Positions 17,066 to 25,654 of a stretch of DNA of 56,064 bases are shown here, piece after piece. This stretch comes from a virus. The notes under the pieces are model-generated. The model worked only from the letters and a program-made list of their open reading frames with translations. It was not told where the DNA came from and searched no databases. How positions within the stretch are numbered: position 1 is the stretch's first letter; each line of letters begins with the position of its first letter. A program made the translations under genes and the position numbers. The stretch lies in the IMG/VR virus record IMGVR_UViG_3300025106_000003, positions 1 to 56,064 of that record, one strand, 5' to 3'.

Positions 17066-17094
17066 ATATTATCACAACGAAGAGGAGAAAACAA
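17066..17094 (-). promoter_or_regulatory. Promoter of the glycosyltransferase run, leaderless geometry
   Basis: On the minus strand TTGTTT, 17-bp spacer, TAATAT, then ATTCT and the ATG at 17060. A TGTG sequence precedes the -10 region and may act as an extended element. Confidence 0.5.
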
Positions 17095-17101
17095 AGAATT
17101 T

Positions 17102-17494
17102 ATGATTTATTTATACGAACATCCGAGAACAAAAAAGATTATTGAGGTTAGTCAGGGCGCGCACGACGAGCATACATTTATCGATGACAAGGGGGTAAAA
17201 TGGAATAGGGTATTTACCGTGCCGAACGTGCAGGTTGACTCCACAACCATCAACATTGATCCCTATGACGCCCAAAAATTCGTAGAAGTCACAGGTCGCA
17301 AGAAAGGTAGCGTGGGAGATTTATTGAAATTCTCGCAAGAATTAAGCGAAAAAAGAGGCGGCGCAGACAAAGACCCCATCATTGAGAAGAGAAACAGGGA
17401 TTACAAGAAGAAATTTGGAGTAGAACATGCGTCCGTTCTGAAGCAAAAGTCTAAAAAACGATTAAAAAAGCTCGGCATAAACGTGACGCACTAA
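17102..17494 (+). CDS. FmdB-family-like phage protein without the zinc cysteines
   Basis: 130 residues. MIYLYEHPRTKKIIEVSQGAHDEHTFIDDKGVKWNRVFTVPN resembles FmdB-type regulators (MPxYEYxCxxC ... FExxQ ... RVFxVP), but the CxxC pairs are absent. The second half (KKGSVGDLLKFSQELSEKRGG) matches a version found in large phages. Role unknown; it lies divergent from the GT run and upstream of the ribonucleotide reductase block. Confidence 0.5.
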   Translation: MIYLYEHPRTKKIIEVSQGAHDEHTFIDDKGVKWNRVFTVPNVQVDSTTINIDPYDAQKFVEVTGRKKGSVGDLLKFSQELSEKRGGADKDPIIEKRNRDYKKKFGVEHASVLKQKSKKRLKKLGINVTH

Positions 17495-17552
17495 CCCCGC
17501 ATACACTGAAAAAAGATCAGCGACAAAATATTTTATTCAAATTACTTTTCTC

Positions 17553-17581
17553 TTGCTTTCGAGGAAAAGTTTCTGTAAGAT
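17553..17581 (+). promoter_or_regulatory. Sigma70-type promoter before the reductase operon
   Basis: TTGCTT (17553-17558), 17-bp spacer, TAAGAT (17576-17581). The first downstream start is at 17614, so this transcript has a leader of about 25 nt. Confidence 0.55.
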
Positions 17582-17613
17582 AAATACTCAATTAAATTTA
17601 AAATAACAAAACT

Positions 17614-17832
17614 ATGGCATCAAGAACGAAAAATCCCGATACTCAGAGACAAATCAAGCTCATTAAGTCTGCCCGAAAGGCCCTCGACCTTCAAACACGC
17701 GCAGCGTTCCTCTCGGAGAACGTAGGCCGAGAAATCCAGCATAAGGATCGCACCTACAAAATCACACCAAAAGGAAATTGGGTGTGCATCACGGCGAAAG
17801 AAGATATTATTCGTAATAGCTCCAAATATTAA
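17614..17832 (+). CDS. Small basic hypothetical protein
   Basis: 72 residues, basic in its N-half (MASRTKNPDTQRQIKLIKSARKALDL), with a short C-terminal domain (REIQHKDRTYKITPKGNWVCI). No family is recognised. It lies 5 nt before the ribonucleotide reductase and shares its promoter, so expression is probably linked. Confidence 0.5.
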   Translation: MASRTKNPDTQRQIKLIKSARKALDLQTRAAFLSENVGREIQHKDRTYKITPKGNWVCITAKEDIIRNSSKY

Positions 17833-17837
17833 TTGCC

Positions 17838-20165
17838 ATGAGTCTTAAAGCACTGGCGGATTACACGCTTTACGCAAAGTATTCCCATTACCTCCCAAAC
17901 AAGAAACGCAGGGAGAGTTGGGGTGAGATCGTGGATCGCGTTTTCGGGATGCACGAAAGAAAGTTTGAGGTTCTTTTGAATACAAATGAGGATTTCAAGC
18001 AGGAATTTGATTTTACTCGCAGAATCGTGCGAAAAAAGAGAGTCTTGGGTTCTCAACGGGCGCTCCAGTTTGGAGGGCGCTGGATCGAAAAGGAGAATTT
18101 CAAGATTTATAACTGTTCAGCTACATATGTAGACCGCCCTAGAGTTTTTCAGGAGTCCATGTATGTACTTCTATGTGGCGTAGGCTTGGGCTTTTCAGTC
18201 CAAAAGCACCACATCCACAAGCTTCCGACTCTTTCTCCCGTTGGCGAAAGCTGGAAGAGGTTCAAGGTGGAGGACTCAATCGAGGGATGGGCCGATGCCG
18301 TAGGCGTAATCGTAAATAGTTATTTCCCGCAGGAAGATAATGCCTTTCCAGAATTTGCAGGAAAGACCATTCGGTACGACTTTTCAGAAATCAGGCCAGA
18401 AGGCGCGCTAATAGCTGGTCAGTTTAAGGCCCCGGGGCACGAGGGTCTAGAGAAAGCCATCAATAAGATCAAGGCAGTCATTGAGGCTAGAATTCTCAGC
18501 GAAGGATTTAATTCTGGAGAGTTTGCTGGTAAGCTTCGCCCAATCGACGCATACGATATTATTCTCCACGCCGCTGATGCGGTGCTTTCTGGAGGGGTAA
18601 GACGATCTGCCACTATCTGTCAGTTCGATGTGGACGACGAGGAAATGATGACCGCCAAGACTGGCAACTGGTTCATTGACAATCCTCAAAGGGCAAGGTC
18701 TAATAATTCCGCCGTTCTCATTAAGGGTCAGACGACGAGGGAGCAGTTTGCAAAGCTCATGACCTCCACAAAGGAGTTCGGTGAACCGGGCTTCATTTGG
18801 CTGGACAATAGGGACATCGTGTTTAATCCTTGCTGTGAGATCGGAATGATTCCGCGCACGCGTTCTGGAAAGAGCGGCGTACAAACCTGTAACCTTACAG
18901 AGATTAACGGCAAATTCTGCGAGACGGAAGAGGCTTTCTACGAGGCATGTAGGGCTTCGGCAATCCTCGGAACTATGCAGGCGTCTTACACTAACTTCAA
19001 TTATCTTACTAAGGAAACGAAGGAGATCGTGGAAACTGAAGCCCTCCTAGGATGCTCAATAACTGGTTTCATGGAAAACCCTGATATTCTCCTAAACCCT
19101 GAGATTCAAAGAAAGGGCGCAGAGGAGATCAAAAAGACAAACGCCAAGATTGCGGCAATACTTGGAATCAATCAGGCTGCGAGACTTACATGCGTAAAGC
19201 CTGCTGGCTCAACGTCTTGCATCTTGGGAACATCCTCTGGAATTCACCCACACCACGCTCGCAAATATATTCGCAGAGTGCAGGCTAATCGTAATGAATT
19301 TCCCGCCCAATGGTACAAGGCTATGAATCCGCTTGCCGTGGAGAGAAGCGTTTGGTCTGCTTCTGGAACGGACGAGGTAGTTTCTTTCTTGTGCGAGGTT
19401 CCGAAGAGGTCAATCCTTAAGAACTCATTATCCGCGAAGGCTTTTCTTGAACAGATTAAGCTCACACAGCAAAATTGGGTTGAGGCGGGGACGAATGCAC
19501 ATCTTAGCACTATTACAGAGGCTCGCCACAACGTAAGTTGCACGGTCATTGTTAAGAGGGACGAGTGGGACGAGGTGGAGGAGTTTATCTTCTCCAATCA
19601 GCAGTTTTTCTCTGGCATCTCTCTTCTTCCAGCGTCAGGAGACTTAGATTACCCTCAAGCACCATTCAGCACGGTTCTGACACCGTCCGAAATTGTAGAG
19701 GAGTATGGCGATGCATCTGTATTCGCATCGGGTCTTGTTGTCGATGGTCTAGCCGCCTTCGATGGCGACCTATGGAAGGCGTGCGATGCGGTTTTCGGTA
19801 GAGGTGAGAAGATCCCCGACAATATGACAGAGCCTGTCCAGCCAACTAAGAACGGATACTCTTTCAAGGAGTACAATCAAAAACTTATCCAGTATTTTAC
19901 CATTAAGGGAGATTACGATAATTGGTTTGAAAAGAAAGATTGGATTCGTCGCGCAAATCAGTTTGCAGAGCGTTACTTCGCTGGAGATGTCGTCAGAATG
20001 TCCCATTGTCTAAAACATGTCAGCCTATGGAAAACATGGTGCGATATGGAGCGCGAACACAAAGAGGTGGACTGGGATGATGTGGTAGAAACGGATCAGA
20101 TATTCGTTGACGTTAACACGTTGGCGGGTGCTGCTTGCAGTGGAGGCTCCTGCGAATTGAAATGA
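17838..20165 (+). CDS. nrdJ: Adenosylcobalamin-dependent (class II) ribonucleoside-triphosphate reductase
   Basis: 775 residues, the usual length for monomeric class II reductases. NCSATYVDRPRVFQESMYVLL (~92-112) and the Gly-rich GVGLGFSVQ follow family order. NPCCEIG (~330) and QTCNLTEIN (~350) surround the catalytic thiyl cysteine and substrate site. A C-terminal C-x4-C pair (C767, C772 in CSGGSC) is the swinging redox pair that re-reduces the active site. It reduces NTPs to dNTPs using B12 and needs no oxygen or second subunit. There is no intein here, although this family is a frequent intein host. Its stop overlaps the next start (ATGA). Confidence 0.9.
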   Translation: MSLKALADYTLYAKYSHYLPNKKRRESWGEIVDRVFGMHERKFEVLLNTNEDFKQEFDFTRRIVRKKRVLGSQRALQFGGRWIEKENFKIYNCSATYVDRPRVFQESMYVLLCGVGLGFSVQKHHIHKLPTLSPVGESWKRFKVEDSIEGWADAVGVIVNSYFPQEDNAFPEFAGKTIRYDFSEIRPEGALIAGQFKAPGHEGLEKAINKIKAVIEARILSEGFNSGEFAGKLRPIDAYDIILHAADAVLSGGVRRSATICQFDVDDEEMMTAKTGNWFIDNPQRARSNNSAVLIKGQTTREQFAKLMTSTKEFGEPGFIWLDNRDIVFNPCCEIGMIPRTRSGKSGVQTCNLTEINGKFCETEEAFYEACRASAILGTMQASYTNFNYLTKETKEIVETEALLGCSITGFMENPDILLNPEIQRKGAEEIKKTNAKIAAILGINQAARLTCVKPAGSTSCILGTSSGIHPHHARKYIRRVQANRNEFPAQWYKAMNPLAVERSVWSASGTDEVVSFLCEVPKRSILKNSLSAKAFLEQIKLTQQNWVEAGTNAHLSTITEARHNVSCTVIVKRDEWDEVEEFIFSNQQFFSGISLLPASGDLDYPQAPFSTVLTPSEIVEEYGDASVFASGLVVDGLAAFDGDLWKACDAVFGRGEKIPDNMTEPVQPTKNGYSFKEYNQKLIQYFTIKGDYDNWFEKKDWIRRANQFAERYFAGDVVRMSHCLKHVSLWKTWCDMEREHKEVDWDDVVETDQIFVDVNTLAGAACSGGSCELK

Positions 20166-20578
20166 GACCCTCTTGGCCAGAATACGCAATGACTCTAGCC
20201 GTAGCGGCTAGCCTGAGAAGTGAAGATCCCTATCAGAGGGTTGGAGCATGCATTCTTAGACATGACAATTCTGTGGCCGCGCTAGGATACAATGGCGCGC
20301 CTCCGGGGGTTGAGATAGACTGGTCTGATAGGGACGCTCGCAGGGAGAGAGTTTCTCACGCAGAGGCATCAGCTTTGCGCTACATTCGGCCTGGTGAGGG
20401 TAGGATTATTGCTGTGACACTTCGCCCATGCAAGGACTGCATCAAAAATATAGCCCTCTACGGCATAAAGGAAGTTTATTACATACAAGAATATGATAGG
20501 GATGAAATCTCTGCAAAACTTGCGGGGGAGTTTGGTATTAATTTGATTAAGCTGGACAAGCTTAATACAGCACTATAA
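20162..20578 (+). CDS. dCMP deaminase
   Basis: 138 residues from the ATG overlapping the reductase stop. It is a cytidine/deoxycytidylate deaminase: HAEAS (H66, E68) and RPCKDC (C90, C93) provide the zinc ligands and the proton-shuttling glutamate, and GYNGAPPG is the substrate loop typical of dCMP deaminases. It converts dCMP to dUMP for thymidylate synthesis. Translational coupling to the reductase supports a role in dNTP supply. Confidence 0.85.
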   Translation: MRPSWPEYAMTLAVAASLRSEDPYQRVGACILRHDNSVAALGYNGAPPGVEIDWSDRDARRERVSHAEASALRYIRPGEGRIIAVTLRPCKDCIKNIALYGIKEVYYIQEYDRDEISAKLAGEFGINLIKLDKLNTAL

Positions 20579-20579
20579 T

Positions 20580-21035
20580 ATGTCTCATTTGGATATTCCT
20601 AAAGCCGATTTAGTAAATCACTTGAAAAAAAGTGCGGAGGAGATGGCCGACACCCTAAGAGATCGGTTCTCGCGAGATTTGATGTTCAATATGACATTTT
20701 TTCTCTTCAATCTCATGAGCAAAAAGATGGTTGAGAGCGTTGAATCGAAAACTACAGGTAAGACTTCTACTTTGGCTGAACACTTCATCAATACTTGGGA
20801 GTCTGAAACTAAAAAGCAGATTGCGCCAGAGCTTAAAGACATGAATGATCAGCTTAATTCTAATAAGCACACCGCATTGATGCAAGCAATGTGCGATTAT
20901 GAACTTCCGAGTACCGAAGACTTTCAGAAGATTTACAGCAAGGCCATAGCAGACACGGTAGCGATGTTTAAAAGGAATACAAAGCTGAACAAAGATGATG
21001 ACGGTGATGATGAGGGGGAGGAGCAGATATGGTAA
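20580..21035 (+). CDS. Hypothetical protein with acidic C-terminus
   Basis: 151 residues, mostly helical, with a central hydrophobic stretch (DLMFNMTFFLFNLMSKKM) that is too polar at its edges to be a clear membrane segment. The C-terminus is strongly acidic (DDDGDDEGEEQIW). Start follows the deaminase stop by 1 nt. Not recognised; it travels with the nucleotide genes. Confidence 0.5.
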   Translation: MSHLDIPKADLVNHLKKSAEEMADTLRDRFSRDLMFNMTFFLFNLMSKKMVESVESKTTGKTSTLAEHFINTWESETKKQIAPELKDMNDQLNSNKHTALMQAMCDYELPSTEDFQKIYSKAIADTVAMFKRNTKLNKDDDGDDEGEEQIW

Positions 21036-21247
21036 TTGGAACTCTACGTTCTGTCGCAAGCACCATTTCAGCGCAAGACGGGGAAACTGTAGAGGTATGC
21101 GTAATTAAAAAACCAACGACTAGAAGGGGGAAGTCTGCGACCTTCAATGTTGGGGAGACGGTAGTTATCCTAGCCCAAGAGGAGTACCATAAAATTTTAC
21201 ACAAGAAAAGATCGCCAATGCCATTTGCAAACTATGAAGAATTTTAA
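21029..21247 (+). CDS. Small hypothetical protein
   Basis: 72 residues starting inside the end of the preceding gene (7-nt overlap). It has a beta-rich core (TVEVCVIKKPTTRRGKSATFNVGETVVIL) that could be a small barrel. No family is recognised. Its last codons overlap the start region of the GDP-mannose dehydratase gene. Confidence 0.45.
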   Translation: MVIGTLRSVASTISAQDGETVEVCVIKKPTTRRGKSATFNVGETVVILAQEEYHKILHKKRSPMPFANYEEF

Positions 21248-23363
21248 AAAAGTAGTTATTACAGGAGTGACTGGTCAAGATGGAAGCTATATGGCTGACT
21301 ATCTTCTAGAGAACACAGACTGCGAAATATTCGGCGCGATCCGAAGACTCAGCGTGGACAACCATATCAACATAGAGGGAATCAAAGATAACCCGCGTTT
21401 TCATCTAATAGAAATGGATCTGTGCGACTCCGAGAGTATTGAATGTTCCGTAAGGGAGATTCAGCCAGACTACTACATCAATTTTGCCGCAAACTCGTTT
21501 GTTGGAACAAGCTGGAAACTACCAGTCAATCATTTTCAGTCCAATACAATGGCAGTCCTTCATCAACTTGAGGCAATCCGCAAGCATGCGCCACATTGTC
21601 GCTATTACAACTCTGGGAGTTCGGAGGAGTATGGAAATGTTGCATACACGCCACAAGACGAGAATCACCCCCTTAATCCAAGAAGTCCATATGGTGCCTC
21701 CAAAGCTTCCGCAAGACATATTGTGAAAGTGTGGAGAGAGTCCTATGGTTTATTTGCGATACAGGGACATCTTTTCAACCACGAATGCTTAACCGCCCAA
21801 ACTCCAGTTATATTAAAAAATAAAAATACTGGACTTATTGATATAAAGCCAATTAAAGAAATTGTTCCACATAGAACGAAACCAAATGGTACAAAAAAAT
21901 ATACATCCGTTAATGAATGTGAATATTTAGTTTGGGACGGAAATCGTTGGGAAGAAATCATTACCAGAACCGCTACTTGGAATGATCGTAAAAATGATAA
22001 AAAAGTTTTAAGAGTAATGGCTCGTGGTGGATTCTATGAGGCAACCGAAGATCATATTTCTTTTAAAAACGGCCAAATAGAAACCAAAACTAAAAGTTTA
22101 AAAATAGGAAACGAATTAGAACTAAAAAATTTGCCAGAACTAACCCAAAAATCATTAATAAGCCAAGAGGAGGCAGAATTTTTAGGGCTTATGTCTGCCG
22201 AAGGGTGGGTTTCCTCATGCGGGAAAGGCAGATTTACTAATAAGGACGAGAATCTATGTAATAAAATTAAAGACTTGTGGTCCAAATTATCCATTGGATA
22301 TACATCTGAAAACATAAGTGAAAGCGGATATACTGGTAAAAAAGATATTAAAAATATCAATCTCCTTGGAGATGCTAATTATTTAAAATCAATTAAAAAT
22401 CAATTATATACAAAATCGGAAGAAAAAAGAGTACCTCAAAAAATTCTTAATGCCGATAGAGAGACGATGCTTGCCTATCTGCGCGGTTACAATTATGGAG
22501 ATGGACTCAAGGCTGGAAATCAAAATTCTGAATTTCAAGGTTTTACAACAAATTCTTATACATTAAGCGCGGGACTCTGTTATTTACTTCATCAGCTAGA
22601 TTTTAGATTTGTACTATGCCCAGAAGAAAGGGGCGACAAGATTTATTTTAAAATAAATATAAACGTCAAAAACTCGCAAAAAGGCCACCACCTCAAAAAG
22701 AGCCTCAATGAAATAACTAAAATATCAAAACTTAATTATGAAGGCTGGCTTTTTGATTTAGAAACCACTTCTGGAACATTCTCTGCGGGTGTCGGATTTT
22801 CTTGGGTGCATAATAGCCCTCGTCGTGGAGTGGAATTTGTTACACGCAAAATCTCAATGGGGGTAGCAAGAATTAGGGAAGCTATAAGAAAAGGAGAGTC
22901 TTTTGAGCCTATTGAGGTAGGAAATCTGTATGCCAAGCGCGATTGGAGTCATGCCAAAGACTTTGTAAGAGGGATCTGGATGATGCTTAATCAGGAAACT
23001 CTCCGAAAAGAATCCGTTGCAATATGTAGCTTGAAAGAGTATGTCCTATCCTCTAATGAAACGCATACAGTAAAAGAATTTATTGAAATAGCCTTCTCAA
23101 TTGCAGGATTGAAGGGCGAATGGGTGGGTGAAGGAGTAGACGAAAGGTACATCATGCCTTGTGATACACAGCAGGGAACAATTAATTTGGTTAAAATTAA
23201 TCCAGATTTTTACAGACCAGCGGAGGTCGAGCTGTTACTTGGCGATTCCACAAAAGCGCGCACCGAACTCGGTTGGAAGCCAGACTACAATTTGGAGCAG
23301 TTGGTTAAAGAGATGGTAGACAACGACATAAAGCTGGTAAAAAACAAAGCAAATACAGATTGA
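21234..23363 (+). CDS. gmd: GDP-mannose 4,6-dehydratase interrupted by an intein
   Basis: 709 residues from ATG 21234 (an in-frame ATG at 21225 is possible), against ~350 for the enzyme alone. The extein is a short-chain dehydrogenase: TGVTGQDGSYMADYLL binds NAD(P), NSGSSEEYG carries the active-site Ser/Glu, YGASK is the catalytic Tyr-Lys, and NHE/SPRRGVEFVTRKI is the GDP-mannose site. The intein splits NHE from SPRRG. After splicing the enzyme should convert GDP-mannose to GDP-4-keto-6-deoxymannose, a precursor of fucose, rhamnose and perosamine-type sugars for the phage glycosyltransferases. Confidence 0.9.
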   Translation: MKNFKKVVITGVTGQDGSYMADYLLENTDCEIFGAIRRLSVDNHINIEGIKDNPRFHLIEMDLCDSESIECSVREIQPDYYINFAANSFVGTSWKLPVNHFQSNTMAVLHQLEAIRKHAPHCRYYNSGSSEEYGNVAYTPQDENHPLNPRSPYGASKASARHIVKVWRESYGLFAIQGHLFNHECLTAQTPVILKNKNTGLIDIKPIKEIVPHRTKPNGTKKYTSVNECEYLVWDGNRWEEIITRTATWNDRKNDKKVLRVMARGGFYEATEDHISFKNGQIETKTKSLKIGNELELKNLPELTQKSLISQEEAEFLGLMSAEGWVSSCGKGRFTNKDENLCNKIKDLWSKLSIGYTSENISESGYTGKKDIKNINLLGDANYLKSIKNQLYTKSEEKRVPQKILNADRETMLAYLRGYNYGDGLKAGNQNSEFQGFTTNSYTLSAGLCYLLHQLDFRFVLCPEERGDKIYFKININVKNSQKGHHLKKSLNEITKISKLNYEGWLFDLETTSGTFSAGVGFSWVHNSPRRGVEFVTRKISMGVARIREAIRKGESFEPIEVGNLYAKRDWSHAKDFVRGIWMMLNQETLRKESVAICSLKEYVLSSNETHTVKEFIEIAFSIAGLKGEWVGEGVDERYIMPCDTQQGTINLVKINPDFYRPAEVELLLGDSTKARTELGWKPDYNLEQLVKEMVDNDIKLVKNKANTD
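21786..22814 (+). other. LAGLIDADG intein within GDP-mannose dehydratase
   Basis: 343-residue in-frame insert (residues 185-527). It begins with Cys1 (CLTAQTPVIL), has a block-B histidine (ATEDHISF), two LAGLIDADG helices (FLGLMSAEGWV and YLRGYNYGDG), and ends FSWVHN followed by Ser+1. All splice-site residues (C1, TxxH, HN, S+1) are present, so it should splice. Both LAGLIDADG motifs look intact enough for a homing endonuclease. The DNA is more A-rich than the exteins, a sign of separate origin. Confidence 0.92.
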
Positions 23364-23388
23364 CAGACGGGCAAAGCCGATGTAATAT
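23360..23388 (+). promoter_or_regulatory. Promoter placed for a leaderless transcript
   Basis: TTGACA (23360-23365), 17-bp spacer, TAATAT (23383-23388); the GTG start at 23395 is 7 nt after the -10 box. The -35 box overlaps the end of the dehydratase gene. Confidence 0.65.
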
Positions 23389-23394
23389 GTATTC

Positions 23395-23793
23395 GTGACC
23401 AGTACAGGCAAATTTAATTATTTAGGAGAAAGATTCACGAAATCCTCTTTTAAGGCGGAGTTCGTGATGGCTTGCATACAGACAGAAGACCCGAAGGAGA
23501 TAAATTGGCCACGCGAGATGAAAATTATGAACAAGCTTGCAAAAGCTGTCCCAAATTATCTGTTTTGGGATCACGCTAGGCCGACATTTAAACTCCCTTC
23601 TCTGGCATGGTTCCTGACAAAAAAAGGTAAAAAATACCTGAACGAAAAATGGCGTGATTTTAATCACAAAATGAAGGAGCCGGAAGCGCCGCCTATGCTA
23701 GAAGAGGATAAGGTAGGGCAAGACGGCGAAGTGGGAGAGAAAAAAATATTGACAATTTCAGACTTTTTAAAACAGAAAAAAACAGAGGAGTAA
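23395..23793 (+). CDS. Hypothetical protein heading the recombination/replication block
   Basis: 132 residues from GTG 23395, chosen because the promoter ends exactly in front of it. Helical N-half (FKAEFVMACIQTEDPKEINWPREMKIMNKLAKAV), an aromatic stretch (FWDHARPTFKLPSLAWFLT), and an acidic linker ending in a short helix (ISDFLKQKKTEE). No family is recognised. Three bases separate it from the RecA-like gene. Confidence 0.5.
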   Translation: MTSTGKFNYLGERFTKSSFKAEFVMACIQTEDPKEINWPREMKIMNKLAKAVPNYLFWDHARPTFKLPSLAWFLTKKGKKYLNEKWRDFNHKMKEPEAPPMLEEDKVGQDGEVGEKKILTISDFLKQKKTEE

Positions 23794-23796
23794 AAT

Positions 23797-24921
23797 ATGG
23801 CTAAAGAAAAAAATACAAAAGAAGAAGCAGATAAGAAAGGTGACCCAACGGTAAGTCTATTGTCAGGGTATCTTAAAGCGAACAAGGAAGATCACTATGG
23901 GGATATTTTGGAAAAGGATTTTCAAATTCCAACAGGTAGTTTGATTTTCGATATTGAGACGGGGGGAGGCATTCGGCCCTCTATTCTGAGAATGTCTGGA
24001 GTGAGCGGCGGCGGAAAAACAAGTTGCAGCCTTTCTATTCTTAAAAACTTCCTTGACGAACCAATCGGGCGCAGGGGCTTGTATGTCAAAGCGGAGGGGA
24101 GATTGAGCAGGGAAATTATTGAAAGGTCTGGAGTTAAATTCGTTCATAATCCAGAGGAGTGGGTTGATGGAACATGCTACGTCCTAAAAACTAATATCTA
24201 TGAGGTTGCTGCCAATCTTATCCATGATTTGGTAAAGCATAACCCTAATGAGCTATCGTTCTTTTTTATTATTGATTCGATGGATGCCCTATTTCCAAAA
24301 GGTGATAAGGACAAACTCTTTGAAGAGTGCGGTAAGGTATCAGGAGGAGCAACTCTCTCCTCTCACTTCCTTCGCAAGATGTCTCTACCGTTCTCGGTGG
24401 GAGGTCACATCTGTAGCATGATCTCTCAGGTTAGGAGCGCGATTTCTATTAATCCTTACGCTAAAGCTGATCCCAAGCAGACAAACGCTTCTGGAGGTAA
24501 CGCGCTCAATCACTATCCAGACTGGACGCTTGAGTTCCAGCCTCGCTATAAAGCGGATCTAATGTTCGATAAGAAAGATAATATCATAGGCCACTGGGCC
24601 AAGATCATCTTCCGTAAATCCCCAAACGAAAAGGACGGAAAGGAAATTCGATACCCTATTAAGCATAACCAGAAGTCTGGCAATTCAGTATGGAAAGAGT
24701 ACGAAATTTTCGATATCTTAATAGCTTGGGAAATGCTAAAGAAAGGTGGGGCGTGGCTCACGCTATCGGATGATATTCATGCGGAGCTAACAGCGGTATG
24801 CCCTGAGTTTCCAAAGATGGTTCAAGGTCAGGAGAAATTTATTGAAACTCTTGAGGCCAACCTTGCCGCCACGGAGTATCTATTTAATAAATTTAAGAAG
24901 CTCCTTGCGCAGCCAGTATGA
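23797..24921 (+). CDS. RecA/UvsX-like recombinase
   Basis: 374 residues. Walker A is GVSGGGKT (68-75), preceded by PTGSLIFDIETGGGI as in RecA. YVKAEGRLS sits where RecA has the catalytic-glutamate strand, FFFIIDSMDALFP (155-167) is Walker B, and ISQVRSAISINPY...KQTNASGGNAL is the DNA-binding L2-like region. It should form filaments on ssDNA and drive strand exchange in recombination-dependent replication. Some motifs are diverged, so it is nearer to phage UvsX-type proteins than to bacterial RecA. Its ATGA overlap couples it to the next gene. Confidence 0.8.
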   Translation: MAKEKNTKEEADKKGDPTVSLLSGYLKANKEDHYGDILEKDFQIPTGSLIFDIETGGGIRPSILRMSGVSGGGKTSCSLSILKNFLDEPIGRRGLYVKAEGRLSREIIERSGVKFVHNPEEWVDGTCYVLKTNIYEVAANLIHDLVKHNPNELSFFFIIDSMDALFPKGDKDKLFEECGKVSGGATLSSHFLRKMSLPFSVGGHICSMISQVRSAISINPYAKADPKQTNASGGNALNHYPDWTLEFQPRYKADLMFDKKDNIIGHWAKIIFRKSPNEKDGKEIRYPIKHNQKSGNSVWKEYEIFDILIAWEMLKKGGAWLTLSDDIHAELTAVCPEFPKMVQGQEKFIETLEANLAATEYLFNKFKKLLAQPV

Positions 24922-25340
24922 CAATAATCCCAAACATAAGCGGGAAACCTCGCTCGGTCAACTTGGCAAAATACAGAGTTGACTGGGCAAGTAAAAGGGC
25001 GAGCAACGCGCAGTTCAAGGCGAAGCAGTTCTTCAAGCAATTTTGGTATGCTGATCAGGTTCTAGAGGAAATGGTTATCCCCGGCACGAGGCTAAGGCTC
25101 GATTTGGTCAACCTAACCAAAAAAATTGTTGTGGAGGTTTCTGGAGCGCAGCACGAAACGTTCGTCAAATTTTATCATAAAAACAGATTGGGTTTTTTAA
25201 AGTCAGTAAAGAGGGACTTCAAAAAGATAAATTGGGTCGAGAAGCATTTGTGCTTTACTTTCCTCGAAATATACGATACAGAAGTAGATGACCTAACGGT
25301 GGACGGCATAGAAAAGAAGTTTGGTATTAAAATTTATTAA
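24918..25340 (+). CDS. PD-(D/E)XK-type nuclease, possible resolvase
   Basis: 140 residues, start overlapping the recombinase stop. GTRLRLDLVNLTKKIVVEVSGAQH (~52-75) has the D...ExSG spacing of a PD-(D/E)XK core, where the usual Lys is replaced by Ser/Gly. The remainder is helical and basic. Small phage endonucleases of this shape often act on branched DNA or recombination intermediates, which fits its place beside the RecA-like gene. The substrate is inferred. Confidence 0.55.
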   Translation: MTIIPNISGKPRSVNLAKYRVDWASKRASNAQFKAKQFFKQFWYADQVLEEMVIPGTRLRLDLVNLTKKIVVEVSGAQHETFVKFYHKNRLGFLKSVKRDFKKINWVEKHLCFTFLEIYDTEVDDLTVDGIEKKFGIKIY

Positions 25341-25345
25341 ATAAA

Positions 25346-25654
25346 ATGAAAAAAGAAAAAGAATTCGAAAACGAGGGAGATGATGGATTTGTCATCAGCG
25401 ATGCGTTTTTTAGCGAGCTAAACGAAATGAGCGGCGGTGGCTATCTTATTTTCATCTTAGATGACGATGGAACGCCTGTCATCTACGAATCTTTTGACAC
25501 CAGAGCTTACGAGAGCTTGGTGAAGTCATTTGCTTCCGATTGGTTGGAGGCAGACCGAGAGGTTCGCAAAGACATCCTCAAGGATGAGATTTCAGACCAG
25601 TGGTTTAATTTCGAGGGGGGTATTGAAGACGGGAGCGACGAAGATGGCTTTTAA
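25346..25654 (+). CDS. Acidic hypothetical protein
   Basis: 102 residues, rich in Asp and Glu throughout, ending in an acidic tail (EDGSDEDGF). The middle (YLIFILDDDGTPVIYESFDTRAYESL) is a small alpha/beta region. No family is recognised. Its last 11 bases overlap the helicase start, so it is probably co-translated with the helicase; an acidic accessory or loader partner is possible. Confidence 0.5.
   Translation: MKKEKEFENEGDDGFVISDAFFSELNEMSGGGYLIFILDDDGTPVIYESFDTRAYESLVKSFASDWLEADREVRKDILKDEISDQWFNFEGGIEDGSDEDGF

Noticed and set aside
21029-21233. Dehydratase start at ATG 21225
   Set aside because: Kept only as an alternative: ATG 21234 gives the usual short N-terminus before the VVITGVTGQDG motif and a smaller overlap with the upstream gene.
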